64,000 nt of DNA from an uncultured Eubacteriales bacterium (GTDB lineage: Bacteria > Bacillota > Clostridia > Christensenellales > CAG-917). The notes beneath the pieces are model-generated. The model saw only the letters and a program-made list of their open reading frames with translations, did no database searches and was not told the origin of the DNA. Each line of letters starts with the position of its first letter. Position 1 is the first letter of the stretch. The stretch lies in NCBI GenBank assembly GCA_900549225.1, contig URNP01000005.1, positions 9,121 through 73,120 on the forward strand, written 5' to 3'. The position numbers were made by a program, and so were the translations under genes. Below, one piece after another: positions 36,920 to 44,236 of the stretch.

Positions 36920-37714
36920 ATGATAAACGGCAAAACCATCGTCATCACCGGCTCAAACAGCGGTATAGGTCTTGAAACGCTCAAACTGCTTGCAAACGGC
37001 AGCAACAAGATTTTGGCGGTTGACTTGCGCACGGACAGAATCGAGGCGCTCAATTTGAAAAACGTATTCCCGATGGTGTGCGACGTGTCCACCAAAGAGA
37101 ACGTCGATTCCATTTTTGCGGCCGCAACCGAAAAACTCGGCTCGATTGACATCTTCTTTGCAAACGCAGGTTTTCCGTACTACGAAACGATGGACTACGT
37201 CAACTGGGAGCGCATCGAGGACATCTTCAAAGTCAACGTGTATTCCCCCATCTACACCTATCAAAAATACGTCGAATATCTCGGCGGCAAGCAAGGTCAA
37301 ATGGCAATCACGGTTTCTGCAATCGGAAAACTCGCAATGCCCGGCTACACGCTCTACAGCGCGAGCAAATTTGCAATGCAAGGCTTCCAACAAGGTCTTC
37401 GCTACGAACTTCCTAGCAACGTATCTCTCACTTGCCTCTATCCGATAGCAACCGACACGGGCTTCTTCAAGAAGGCAGTCGAAGGTCAAGAGGGCAAAGT
37501 CATTCGCGAGCGTCCGTTCCCCGTCCAAAAACCGCAACACGTGGCAAAGTGCATGGTCAGAGGCTTGGAGCATAAGCGCAAATTCGTCAATCCGTCCAAA
37601 CTCTTCACGTTTGCACAATTTCTGTTTGCGATCTGCCCGCCGATCAAGTGGGTGTATTTGAAACTCGAAAAGAACAAACTCGACCGTTTTGAAGCCCAAA
37701 AAGCAAACAAATAA
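36920..37714 (+). CDS. short-chain dehydrogenase/reductase
   Basis: The protein has 264 residues from the ATG at 36920 with AAGGAAGGAG upstream. The classical SDR pattern is visible: cofactor loop TGSNSGIG near residues 9-16, FANAG, catalytic Ser in TVSAIGK, and catalytic YSASK. An Asp after the second strand (AVDLRTD) suggests NAD(H) preference. The extended C-terminus with basic and aromatic residues (PPIKWVYLKLEKNK) might contact the membrane. The substrate is unknown; it is transcribed alone. A small hairpin TCCGCTTGCGGA lies just before the ribosome site. Confidence 0.88.
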   Translation: MINGKTIVITGSNSGIGLETLKLLANGSNKILAVDLRTDRIEALNLKNVFPMVCDVSTKENVDSIFAAATEKLGSIDIFFANAGFPYYETMDYVNWERIEDIFKVNVYSPIYTYQKYVEYLGGKQGQMAITVSAIGKLAMPGYTLYSASKFAMQGFQQGLRYELPSNVSLTCLYPIATDTGFFKKAVEGQEGKVIRERPFPVQKPQHVAKCMVRGLEHKRKFVNPSKLFTFAQFLFAICPPIKWVYLKLEKNKLDRFEAQKANK

Positions 37715-37755
37715 TCGTTTTGAGGCTCAAAAAGCCACAAAATAGCGATTAATTG

Positions 37756-37828
37756 CGTCAACGCCCGTCCGCTCCAAAATCACGTACTACTTGTACGTTG
37801 GGTTTTGTTCCAGTCGGGTGTTTCCTTG
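37756..37828 (+). repeat. hairpin repeat family, copy D
   Basis: Starts CGTCA and ends TTTCCTTG. Left arm ACGCCCGTCCG is the same as copy C; the right arm CAGTCGGGTGT has diverged and pairs less well. Inner ACGTAC/GTACGT, loop TACTT. Confidence 0.8.
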
Positions 37829-37892
37829 TTCTTCATCTATTTTGCACCTTTTTACAAAATCCGCAAAATAACGCAATAAAACTCAAAAACAA

Positions 37893-37933
37893 AAGTCCCG
37901 ACTTTGATATGGAGTCGGGACTTGCCGTTTTTT
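37893..37933 (+). terminator. intrinsic terminator before the MATE gene
   Basis: AAGTCCCGACT and AGTCGGGACTT form a perfect 11-bp stem around 9 bases, with six T residues five bases later. Confidence 0.7.
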
Positions 37934-38018
37934 CAATGCGGATTTTTGACGGCGGAGCGTTTGGGGCGACGGCGGATAAATTCCCATGATTTTGATGACA
38001 AATATGTTGCGATTCCGA

Positions 38019-38046
38019 TTGACTTTGCACTTTGCCGTGATACAAT
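38019..38046 (+). promoter_or_regulatory. promoter of the MATE gene
   Basis: TTGACT at 38019-38024 and TACAAT at 38041-38046, 16 bp apart. Confidence 0.6.
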
Positions 38047-38106
38047 ATATTTTCAAACGGATAAAGGGAATTTGACGAGAAATATTTTCATACAACCGGA
38101 CAAAAC

Positions 38107-39666
38107 ATGAAGCCACTTCATTTACATCACCAAGCCGTCGCCAAAGACATGGACATGACAAGCGGACCGCTGCTCAAAAAACTCATTGCAGTGTCGCTTC
38201 CGTTGGCGTTTTCGGGCATATTGCAGTTGCTGTTCAATGCGGCGGATTTGATTGTCATCGGTCAGTTTTCCGAGACGAGCACGCAGTCGCTCGCGGCGGT
38301 ATCTTCCAACGTTGCGCTCATCAACCTCATCATCAACGTCGTCATCGGCTTGTCCATAGGCACCAACGTCGTGATGAGCCAAGCGATAGGCTCTCGTGAC
38401 GAAAATCGCGCTCACAACACCGTGCACACTTCCATTTTGCTTGCGCTCATTGCGGGAACGGTCGTGGGGCTTATCGGCGTATTCTGCGCGAGATATTTCC
38501 TCGTATGGATGAAGACCGACCCTGCCATTTTGGACAAGGCGACGGATTATCTGTTCATATATTTCATCGGCACGCCCGCGAACGTACTTTACAATTTCGG
38601 CGCGTCCATACTCCGTGCAAAAGGCGACACCAAGCGTCCGCTCGTATATCTCACGATAGCAGGCGTGATCAACGTTGCGCTCAACCTGATATTCGTCATC
38701 GTCGCAAAACTCGACGTCAAGGGCGTTGCGATCGCCACGATAGTGAGCCAATATATCTCCTGCATACTTTTGATCGTCACGCTTTTCAAAGAGCAAGGCT
38801 ATTGCAAACTCATACTCAAAAAACTCCGTTTTCACAAGAGCGAGTTTTTGCAGATACTCAAAGTCGGCTTGCCAAGCGGAATCCTCAACTCGTTTTTCTC
38901 CATAGCCAACGTGCTCATTCAGACCAATCTCAACGGGTTCGGTTATGCGCTTGTGGCAGGTAGTTCGACGGGAAGCAACCTCGAAGGCTTCGTGTATACG
39001 TCAATGAACGCCGTATCCAACGCAACCGTCTCGTTTGCGGGGCAGAACTACGCCGCAAAGAAACCAAAGCGCATCAAAAAGACCGCCCTCGAAGCGTCCG
39101 CAATGATAATCGTGATCAGCCTTTTTTGGACGCTGATTTTGCTCACGGCAGGGCAGTATATCGCGCGCTTGTACACGTCCGATCCCGTCGTAATTCAGTA
39201 CGCTTGCAACAGAATGAAAATCATTTTGCCCATCTATTTTGTCTGCGGTATAGTAGAAGTTTTGGTGGGATGCATGCGCGGAATGGGTTATTCGTTCACG
39301 CCGATGATAGCCAACTTCTTCTGCATCTGCGTATTCCGCATCGTGTGGATCTACACGGCGTGCAAAGCGGTCAACACCCCCGAAATGCTCTATTACAGTT
39401 GGCCGATAAGTTGGGTTTTGAACATAATCGTAGACGGCGTGATAATGGCGATAATCTACAAGCGCGAAAAGCTGAAACTCATCTCCGCAACCGAGCCTAG
39501 CGCTCCGATAGATCCGACCGATTCAGCCGATCCGTTGCAAGATTGTGCCATAGATCCTCAAATAGAGCGAGAAGACGAAGAAGAATACAAGAGAGAAGCC
39601 GTATTTGAAGAAGAGTATGCCTGCGACAGTGCCGATGCTACGTCCCAATCTAAATCCCAATATTAA
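38107..39666 (+). CDS. MATE-family efflux transporter
   Basis: The protein has 519 residues with 12 helices in two homologous halves. The first half begins TSGPLLKKLIAVSLPLAFSG, then FNAADLIVIGQF; the second half begins LQILKVGLPSGILNSFFSIAN. This is the MatE pattern of Na+ or H+ coupled export of drugs or metabolites. The last 65 residues are an acidic, probably disordered cytoplasmic tail. No strong ribosome site precedes the chosen ATG, so a later Met (residue 15 or 17) could be the true start. Substrate unknown. Confidence 0.88.
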   Translation: MKPLHLHHQAVAKDMDMTSGPLLKKLIAVSLPLAFSGILQLLFNAADLIVIGQFSETSTQSLAAVSSNVALINLIINVVIGLSIGTNVVMSQAIGSRDENRAHNTVHTSILLALIAGTVVGLIGVFCARYFLVWMKTDPAILDKATDYLFIYFIGTPANVLYNFGASILRAKGDTKRPLVYLTIAGVINVALNLIFVIVAKLDVKGVAIATIVSQYISCILLIVTLFKEQGYCKLILKKLRFHKSEFLQILKVGLPSGILNSFFSIANVLIQTNLNGFGYALVAGSSTGSNLEGFVYTSMNAVSNATVSFAGQNYAAKKPKRIKKTALEASAMIIVISLFWTLILLTAGQYIARLYTSDPVVIQYACNRMKIILPIYFVCGIVEVLVGCMRGMGYSFTPMIANFFCICVFRIVWIYTACKAVNTPEMLYYSWPISWVLNIIVDGVIMAIIYKREKLKLISATEPSAPIDPTDSADPLQDCAIDPQIEREDEEEYKREAVFEEEYACDSADATSQSKSQY

Positions 39667-39672
39667 AAAAAA

Positions 39673-39698
39673 CCTTCCGATTCCGGAAGGATTTTTTT
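39673..39698 (+). terminator. intrinsic terminator after the MATE gene
   Basis: CCTTCCG and CGGAAGG with a 4-base loop, followed by seven T residues; A-rich on the other side, so it may also serve the convergent M28 gene. Confidence 0.85.
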
Positions 39699-39720
39699 AA
39701 TTCTTGCGTATTTTTCGCAA

Positions 39721-40989
39721 TTACTTTGCGATATCGCGGTCGAAGTTTTCGAGGCACTTGACGGAGATAGCGTAGCAGTCCGCAAGACATTCCGGATTGA
39801 GGTTGTCCGCCGTGTCGCGCATCGTATGATAGTAATCTTGCAGATTGTGGTCGAGAGCGGTGATGCCCGTCGAGCGGAATCCTGCCTTGTTGAACGCCGC
39901 GTTGTCGGTTGCGCCGCCGAAGGGAGGAACCCACGTTTTGGAGCATTTGATGCCGAGTTCGTTTGCCGCCGTCATAAAGGAGTCGCTCACTTCCTTGTCG
40001 GATTTGACCGTGCCGTTGAGGTCGCGGTAGTTTACGCCGAGGAAACGGCTCTCGTGAATTGTGTCGTAGGAGTAAATCCAAGTCGGAACGTCGTCGAATT
40101 CGCCTTTATGCGCTTCGCACCACGCCATAGCGCCGCGAAGACCTGCTTCCTCGCTTCCCGAGATGATGACGCCCACTTCCGTGTGTTCGAGTTCGATGCC
40201 CTGATCTTTCAACGCTTTGAGGATGGCGATGCCCATATAGCAACCCGTGAGGTTGTCGTTTGCGCCGTCCGTAATCGTGTTTTCGTCCCACATAAAGTAC
40301 ATGCCGACGAGGCAGGGGACCATAACGAGAATCGCGATACCCATCCAAAAGAGAACGGGACCATAGAGCGCAACGTAGCCTGCCACGGTGTAGTCAACGA
40401 CGGGTTGGCATTTGGTTGCGACGGCAGCGGCGATATTCAATCCAAGCACGACGAGACCGCTTACGACGCTCGTCACGAGGTGCGCAACGTGAGCCGTACC
40501 GCCGAATTTATTGTTGACGGGCCAATTCCAAACTGCGTCGGGGTGACCGTTGAAAAACACTCTGCCTTTCACTTCGCCCGTGCATTTTTTGATTGCGGTG
40601 ACGCTGTGACCCGTCTTTTCGGGGAAGAATTTGTCAACGAGTTTCTTGTAAAGACCGAATTGGATAAACAAAATCGCAAATCCGAGTGCCGTCAACACCG
40701 CGCCGAGAACGGGCAGAAAGAAGAACAGCACCATGCCTGCAAGCACGAACGTAATCGTGAAGTAAATCCAACCGAAAAACGCGTTCGGGTTTTCCTTGAA
40801 GGATTCCACGTCCGCTCTTTCGCAACCGCAGTCGTTTTTGAGGTAGTCCGCCATATATTCGCAGGCCATTTTCTCGCCGAGCGAACCGGGGTCGCGCTTT
40901 GGCATATCGTTGCAGATATGCGCGATTTCGTCGCACATAAATTTTGCGCTTTGTGCCTTATTGTCGATAAGTTTCTGAAGTTTTCCCAT
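39721..40989 (-). CDS. membrane-embedded M28-family zinc peptidase
   Basis: The protein has 422 residues from the ATG at 40989 with GGGAGAGG upstream. All five M28 metal and catalytic stations are present: FFNGHPDAVW (His, Asp), GANDNLTG (bridging Asp), SGSEEAGLRG (catalytic and ligand Glu), YSYDTI (Asp), HTMRDTADN (last His). Unlike normal aminopeptidases, two pairs of transmembrane helices are inserted, before the first motif and between the first and second. The substrate is unknown. The gene at 10068-11288 is a paralogue that has lost almost all of these residues. Alone on the minus strand. Confidence 0.85.
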   Translation of the reverse strand: MGKLQKLIDNKAQSAKFMCDEIAHICNDMPKRDPGSLGEKMACEYMADYLKNDCGCERADVESFKENPNAFFGWIYFTITFVLAGMVLFFFLPVLGAVLTALGFAILFIQFGLYKKLVDKFFPEKTGHSVTAIKKCTGEVKGRVFFNGHPDAVWNWPVNNKFGGTAHVAHLVTSVVSGLVVLGLNIAAAVATKCQPVVDYTVAGYVALYGPVLFWMGIAILVMVPCLVGMYFMWDENTITDGANDNLTGCYMGIAILKALKDQGIELEHTEVGVIISGSEEAGLRGAMAWCEAHKGEFDDVPTWIYSYDTIHESRFLGVNYRDLNGTVKSDKEVSDSFMTAANELGIKCSKTWVPPFGGATDNAAFNKAGFRSTGITALDHNLQDYYHTMRDTADNLNPECLADCYAISVKCLENFDRDIAK

Positions 40990-41126
40990 AAACCTCTCCC
41001 TTAATTGAGATAAATATATTATACAATACAAGTGTTTTTCATTTCAATATGCGATTTCGACAAAACCCGCTATGAAAATCGACAATTTACGACATTTGTA
41101 TCAATAAAATCCGAGCCTTTCAATCT

Positions 41127-41156
41127 TTGATTTTCTCTTTTACAGCGAAATATAAT
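41127..41156 (+). promoter_or_regulatory. promoter of the NUDIX gene
   Basis: TTGATT at 41127-41132 and TATAAT at 41151-41156, 18 bp apart; a second TATAAT lies at 41161. Both place the transcript start after 41160. Confidence 0.6.
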
Positions 41157-41232
41157 GTGCTATAATACGAGCGAAAACAAAAACAAATTTTTCAAAAGAA
41201 AGGAAAATCACAAATTTAAACACAAAAAACAT

Positions 41233-41649
41233 ATGAGAGAAAAATCGTGCGGAATGGTGACGTTCACAAGAGCAAACGGAGAGATAAAATATCTTCTCAC
41301 AAAAACCGATTACGGCGTGTACGGCTTTGCCAAAGGACACGTCGAAGAAGGGGAGAGCGAAAGGCAAACCGCCGTTCGCGAAACGTGGGAAGAAACTTCC
41401 GTAACCCCGAAAATCGTGGGCGGATTTCGCAAAACCATTCAATACAAACTCAAAAACGGCAACGAAAAAACCGTGGTATTTTTCCTTGGCGATTTCGGCA
41501 CGCAACACCCTTGTCACAACGACGGATTCGAGAATATGACCTACGCAATCGTTCCGTACGAAGAAGCGCTCGAACTTCTGACGTTTGACAACACCAAGCG
41601 CATACTCAAAAGCGCGCACGCTTTTTTGACGAAAAAAGAGGCGAAGTGA
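41233..41649 (+). CDS. NUDIX hydrolase
   Basis: The protein has 138 residues from the ATG at 41233. A longer frame from 41155 would start inside the promoter. The Nudix box is GHVEEGESERQTAVRETWEE, with the metal-binding Glu residues in place. It opens MREKSCGMVTFTR, like diadenosine-polyphosphate hydrolases of the bis(5'-nucleosyl)-tetraphosphatase type. It would cleave a nucleoside diphosphate linked to another group; the actual substrate is unknown. The ribosome site (GAAAGGA) is about 27 bases away from the ATG, which is far. Confidence 0.85.
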   Translation: MREKSCGMVTFTRANGEIKYLLTKTDYGVYGFAKGHVEEGESERQTAVRETWEETSVTPKIVGGFRKTIQYKLKNGNEKTVVFFLGDFGTQHPCHNDGFENMTYAIVPYEEALELLTFDNTKRILKSAHAFLTKKEAK

Positions 41650-41731
41650 TTGGTTGCGGCGATATGACGGCAAGCCGAGATATCATATCGATTGACAAAA
41701 ACGTTATTATCGCATTTCATTGCAAAACGAC

Positions 41732-41758
41732 AAAAACGCACGTTTATCGTGCGTTTTT
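41732..41758. terminator. bidirectional terminator
   Basis: AAAAACGCACG and CGTGCGTTTTT form a perfect 11-bp stem with a 5-base loop between convergent genes. Confidence 0.85.
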
Positions 41759-41790
41759 CGATATTTGAAATATGTGTTTTGCCGTATTCG

Positions 41791-41967
41791 CTATGGATTT
41801 ACGATGACCATATCTTTTTCTGACTCGATATCGGCGTAATCTTCGCCGTTATCGTCCGAGAAAATGACGTACCATTTTTCGTCAATGGAGTAGTTCGTCA
41901 TAATAACGCCGATCGCGCCTTTATGCACGCCGTGGCAGGAGTATTCGCTCTTTTCGTTCACGACCAT
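41791..41967 (-). CDS. 58-residue DUF4926-like protein
   Basis: The frame from ATG 41967 to TAG 41791 encodes 58 residues and is flanked by an upstream in-frame TAA. Residues 12-50 fit the pattern of short SH3-like DUF4926 proteins: HGVHKGAIGVIMTNYS, then KWYVIFSDDNGEDYADIE. Codon use matches the neighbouring host genes. The ribosome site is weak. It follows the TetR-DUF2461 operon on the same strand by about 100 bases. Family function is unknown; some DUF4926-type proteins are suspected toxin-immunity partners, but nothing here shows that. Confidence 0.6.
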   Translation of the reverse strand: MVVNEKSEYSCHGVHKGAIGVIMTNYSIDEKWYVIFSDDNGEDYADIESEKDMVIVNP

Positions 41968-42071
41968 AATCTGTTAACTCGTTTAATGTATAGTCGCCAT
42001 TAGCATACTTTTTGACCGCCTGTGAATGATAATAGTTGCAATATTAATAATTCAAAGAATTATGTCATTTT

Positions 42072-42749
42072 TTATCTTTCCGTCATAGATTCCGCAGTCA
42101 TCATAAGGTCGTAGAGCGGTTGTATCATTTCAAATTGATCGCACAGCGTTGATGCGAGTTTGTCGGAGAGGAGAAGGTCGATATCCGTCGAGTTTGCGAT
42201 AAAGCAGATATCTTTCTTCTCAAGCCAGCGGCTCAGATCCGCGGGATAATCGGAGTAGTGCGGTTTTTTATACGTTTCGCCCACGAGCGAAAATACGGAT
42301 TGATTTTCAAAGCACTCTTTTGCTTTTTGAAACACGGGCGAGTTTGACAGAATCAAGTTGCGCAGACTTGCCATACTTTTTGCGTCTGCCATATAGTATC
42401 CGCACCCGTAGCGGAAGTTGTACGGCGAGATTTCAAAAAAGTAGCCGGGAAGACCGCACGCGGCGTTCGTTCCGCGCATAAACGTGAGCCACATATGGTC
42501 GCGATAAAGGCTCGTCTTGTCCTTTGCGAAGCGCAAGTCCTTATACAGCCTTGACACGATGCTTTTGGGCTCGGTTATCATCTGCTCGTCGATTTTGAGC
42601 ATGCGGGGAGTCATCTCGACTGCGAGATCGTGAAAAGGAATAGAGAGGAACTGTTTGAAGTCCTCTTTATGTTCCTGATACCAGAGTTTTGAGTTGTATT
42701 TATGGTTGAAATACAAAAAGTCGAGCGACCTTTGCGAAAACGTAGTCAT
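42072..42749 (-). CDS. DUF2461 family protein
   Basis: The 225-residue protein fits the DUF2461/TIGR02453 family: FLYFNHKYNSKLWYQEHKEDF at the N-terminus (seen around residues 11-31), RLYKDLRFAKDKTSLYRDHM, then FFEISPYNFRYGCGYYM. The family has no established biochemical role. It is cotranscribed with, and overlaps, the TetR regulator gene upstream (ATGA), so the two are likely linked in function. Confidence 0.85.
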   Translation of the reverse strand: MTTFSQRSLDFLYFNHKYNSKLWYQEHKEDFKQFLSIPFHDLAVEMTPRMLKIDEQMITEPKSIVSRLYKDLRFAKDKTSLYRDHMWLTFMRGTNAACGLPGYFFEISPYNFRYGCGYYMADAKSMASLRNLILSNSPVFQKAKECFENQSVFSLVGETYKKPHYSDYPADLSRWLEKKDICFIANSTDIDLLLSDKLASTLCDQFEMIQPLYDLMMTAESMTER

Positions 42750-43351
42750 TTGTTTTCAAAGAGTGCGACGAGCGTATTTTGCACGATATTGCACATCGCG
42801 TCGTAGTCGATATATGTGTGGTGGTCGTACACGAACTCGTGCGAGAAGGATTGCACGATATCCATAGCGAAGTGGATGCGTTCGGTGAGGTTTTCCTTTT
42901 TCACGCCGAGGTCGGCAAACTTATTTGCGATAGCAAGCGTAATTTCGTCCTCAAGGGAGATGAACTTGTTGTTGACTGCCTCGTCGCTGTGCGACATAGA
43001 GTGAAGAGCCTCGTGAATATTCGCATATTTTTTGTGGATTTCGATAGCGCCGTCAAGAACGTGTTTTATCGTATCTTCAAAATTCACCGGAGCGGTGAGG
43101 CCGTTTATCATATCGAGCACGGGGGCAAACGCCTCTTTGACGTAGATTTCCAAAACGTCGAGAAGGATATCTCTCTTATCCTTGAAATATCCGTAAACGA
43201 TACCCGTCGAAACGCCCGCGCGTTTTGCGATTTCCACGGTATTGGTATTGTAATATCCGACCTGTGAAAAGAGTTCAAATCCCGCTTGAACTATTCTGTT
43301 TTTCTTTTCGATTGATCTTTCTTGTTTGGGTTCTCTGACGTCCTGTGCCAT
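42746..43351 (-). CDS. TetR-family transcriptional regulator
   Basis: The 201-residue protein begins with a TetR DNA-binding domain: KNRIVQAGFELFSQVGYYNT, then VEIAKRAGVSTGIVYGYFKD, the recognition helix and following Tyr-Phe. The C-terminal ligand domain is typical in length. AAAGGA precedes the ATG. It lies divergent to the feo operon. Two identical 22-bp palindromes between the divergent promoters are good candidates for its operators. The inducer is unknown. Confidence 0.88.
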   Translation of the reverse strand: MAQDVREPKQERSIEKKNRIVQAGFELFSQVGYYNTNTVEIAKRAGVSTGIVYGYFKDKRDILLDVLEIYVKEAFAPVLDMINGLTAPVNFEDTIKHVLDGAIEIHKKYANIHEALHSMSHSDEAVNNKFISLEDEITLAIANKFADLGVKKENLTERIHFAMDIVQSFSHEFVYDHHTYIDYDAMCNIVQNTLVALFENK

Positions 43352-43387
43352 ATATTCCTTTCGAGCGTGCTATTTGGCGTGATACTT

Positions 43388-43460
43388 CGTCATCGCACCT
43401 TGCCTGTCAACTCATTTACGCCTAGTAAATTAGGGTTGCCACCCAAGGCACGCTTCCTTG
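43388..43460 (+). repeat. hairpin repeat family, copy E
   Basis: Starts CGTCA and ends CTTCCTTG. Outer arms CCTTG/CAAGG with imperfect flanks, middle CAAC/GTTG, inner ATTTAC/GTAAAT, loop GCCTA. This copy is upstream of the TetR gene rather than downstream of a plus-strand gene. Confidence 0.8.
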
Positions 43461-43608
43461 TCTGACGCTCAAATATCTCGCTCGAAACATTCGTTCAAAA
43501 TGTTTTTTGCGGAATACTTGCGCCGTCATCGCTCATTTGCTCGCCTTTTATAAGTCAATTATTTGATGAATTATGCCTTAATCAAACTGACTTTATATTG
43601 ATATTTAC

Positions 43609-43637
43609 ATTATATAACTAGTTTGAAAATAAATCAA
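43609..43637 (-). promoter_or_regulatory. promoter of the TetR-DUF2461 operon
   Basis: On the minus strand TTGATT (43637-43632) and TATAAT (43614-43609) are separated by 17 bp. The leader would be about 250 bases and contains hairpin repeat copy E. Confidence 0.65.
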
Positions 43638-43644
43638 GAAGAAA

Positions 43645-43666
43645 AATATGAAAAAATTTTCATATT
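43645..43666. promoter_or_regulatory. operator palindrome O1
   Basis: AATATGAA and TTCATATT are separated by 6 bp. It lies 7 bp upstream of the -35 box of the TetR promoter and 15 bp upstream of the -35 box of the feo promoter. Confidence 0.65.
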
Positions 43667-43681
43667 ATTTTATTAAATCTG

Positions 43682-43710
43682 TTGACATGCATTTGCGAAA
43701 GTTGTAATAT
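43682..43710 (+). promoter_or_regulatory. promoter of the feo operon
   Basis: A consensus TTGACA at 43682-43687 and TAATAT at 43705-43710, 17 bp apart. Confidence 0.75.
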
Positions 43711-43719
43711 TCTATCGTA

Positions 43720-43741
43720 AATATGAATAAAACTTCATATT
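43720..43741. promoter_or_regulatory. operator palindrome O2
   Basis: The half-sites AATATGAA and TTCATATT are identical to O1 with a different 6-bp centre. It covers the predicted feo transcript start region, so binding would block the promoter. The O1 and O2 centres are 75 bp apart, about seven helical turns. Confidence 0.7.
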
Positions 43742-43774
43742 CACATTAAATAATCGGCAAAAGGAGAGAGAAAT

Positions 43775-43987
43775 ATGCCGCTTGTATTTGCACCCATCGG
43801 AAAGGACTTGAGGATCGTCAAGATTATGACTGACGACAAGACCAAAAAGCACCTTGAGAGTTTGGGCATCACCATCGATTCAACGATAAGTATCATATCC
43901 CAAAGCGGAGGAAGCGTCATTTGTCATATCAAAGACGGTCGTCTTGCTTTGGACAAAGAAATGGCAACAAAAATTTTAGTAGCATAA
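43775..43987 (+). CDS. feoA: FeoA-type ferrous iron transport protein (first)
   Basis: The 70-residue SH3-like protein begins MPLVFAPIGKDLRIVKI and has the FeoA spacing of short strands around HLESLGITIDSTISII. FeoA proteins bind or regulate FeoB in the cytoplasm. It is the first of two FeoA genes in the operon, and the more diverged of the two. AAAGGAGAG precedes the ATG. Confidence 0.85.
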   Translation: MPLVFAPIGKDLRIVKIMTDDKTKKHLESLGITIDSTISIISQSGGSVICHIKDGRLALDKEMATKILVA

Positions 43988-44002
43988 ATGCAGGAGGACA
44001 AA

Positions 44003-44236
44003 ATGGAAAAACTGCTAAGTGATTTCATTATCGGCGAGCAAGGCGTAATCAAAACAGTCGGCGGCGACGGAAGAATCAGACGTCGTTTGTTCGATATGGG
44101 CGTTACACCGGGCGCAGAAGTGTATCTTCGCAAGAAAGCACCCCTCGGAGATCCGATTGAGGTGACCATAAGAGGATACGAACTCACGCTTCGTAAAACC
44201 GAAGCGTCTGTCGTGACGATGGAGGTACAAGAATAA
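44003..44236 (+). CDS. feoA: FeoA-type ferrous iron transport protein (second)
   Basis: The protein has 77 residues from the ATG at 44003, which has CAGGAGGAC upstream; an ATG at 43988 directly after the first feoA stop lacks a site. It has the classical FeoA pattern RRRLFDMGVTPGAEVYLRKKAPLGDP, seen around residues 27-52, ending with strands LTLRKTEASVV. It overlaps feoB by one base (TAATG). Confidence 0.9.
   Translation: MEKLLSDFIIGEQGVIKTVGGDGRIRRRLFDMGVTPGAEVYLRKKAPLGDPIEVTIRGYELTLRKTEASVVTMEVQE

Noticed and set aside
37753..37989. Plus-strand frame of 78 codons
   Set aside because: It is made mostly of hairpin repeat copy D and a terminator and has no ribosome site.
43645..43741. Fur boxes at the feo promoter
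   Set aside because: The palindromes do not have the GATAAT-type repeats of Fur boxes, and a TetR gene with matching divergent layout is adjacent.
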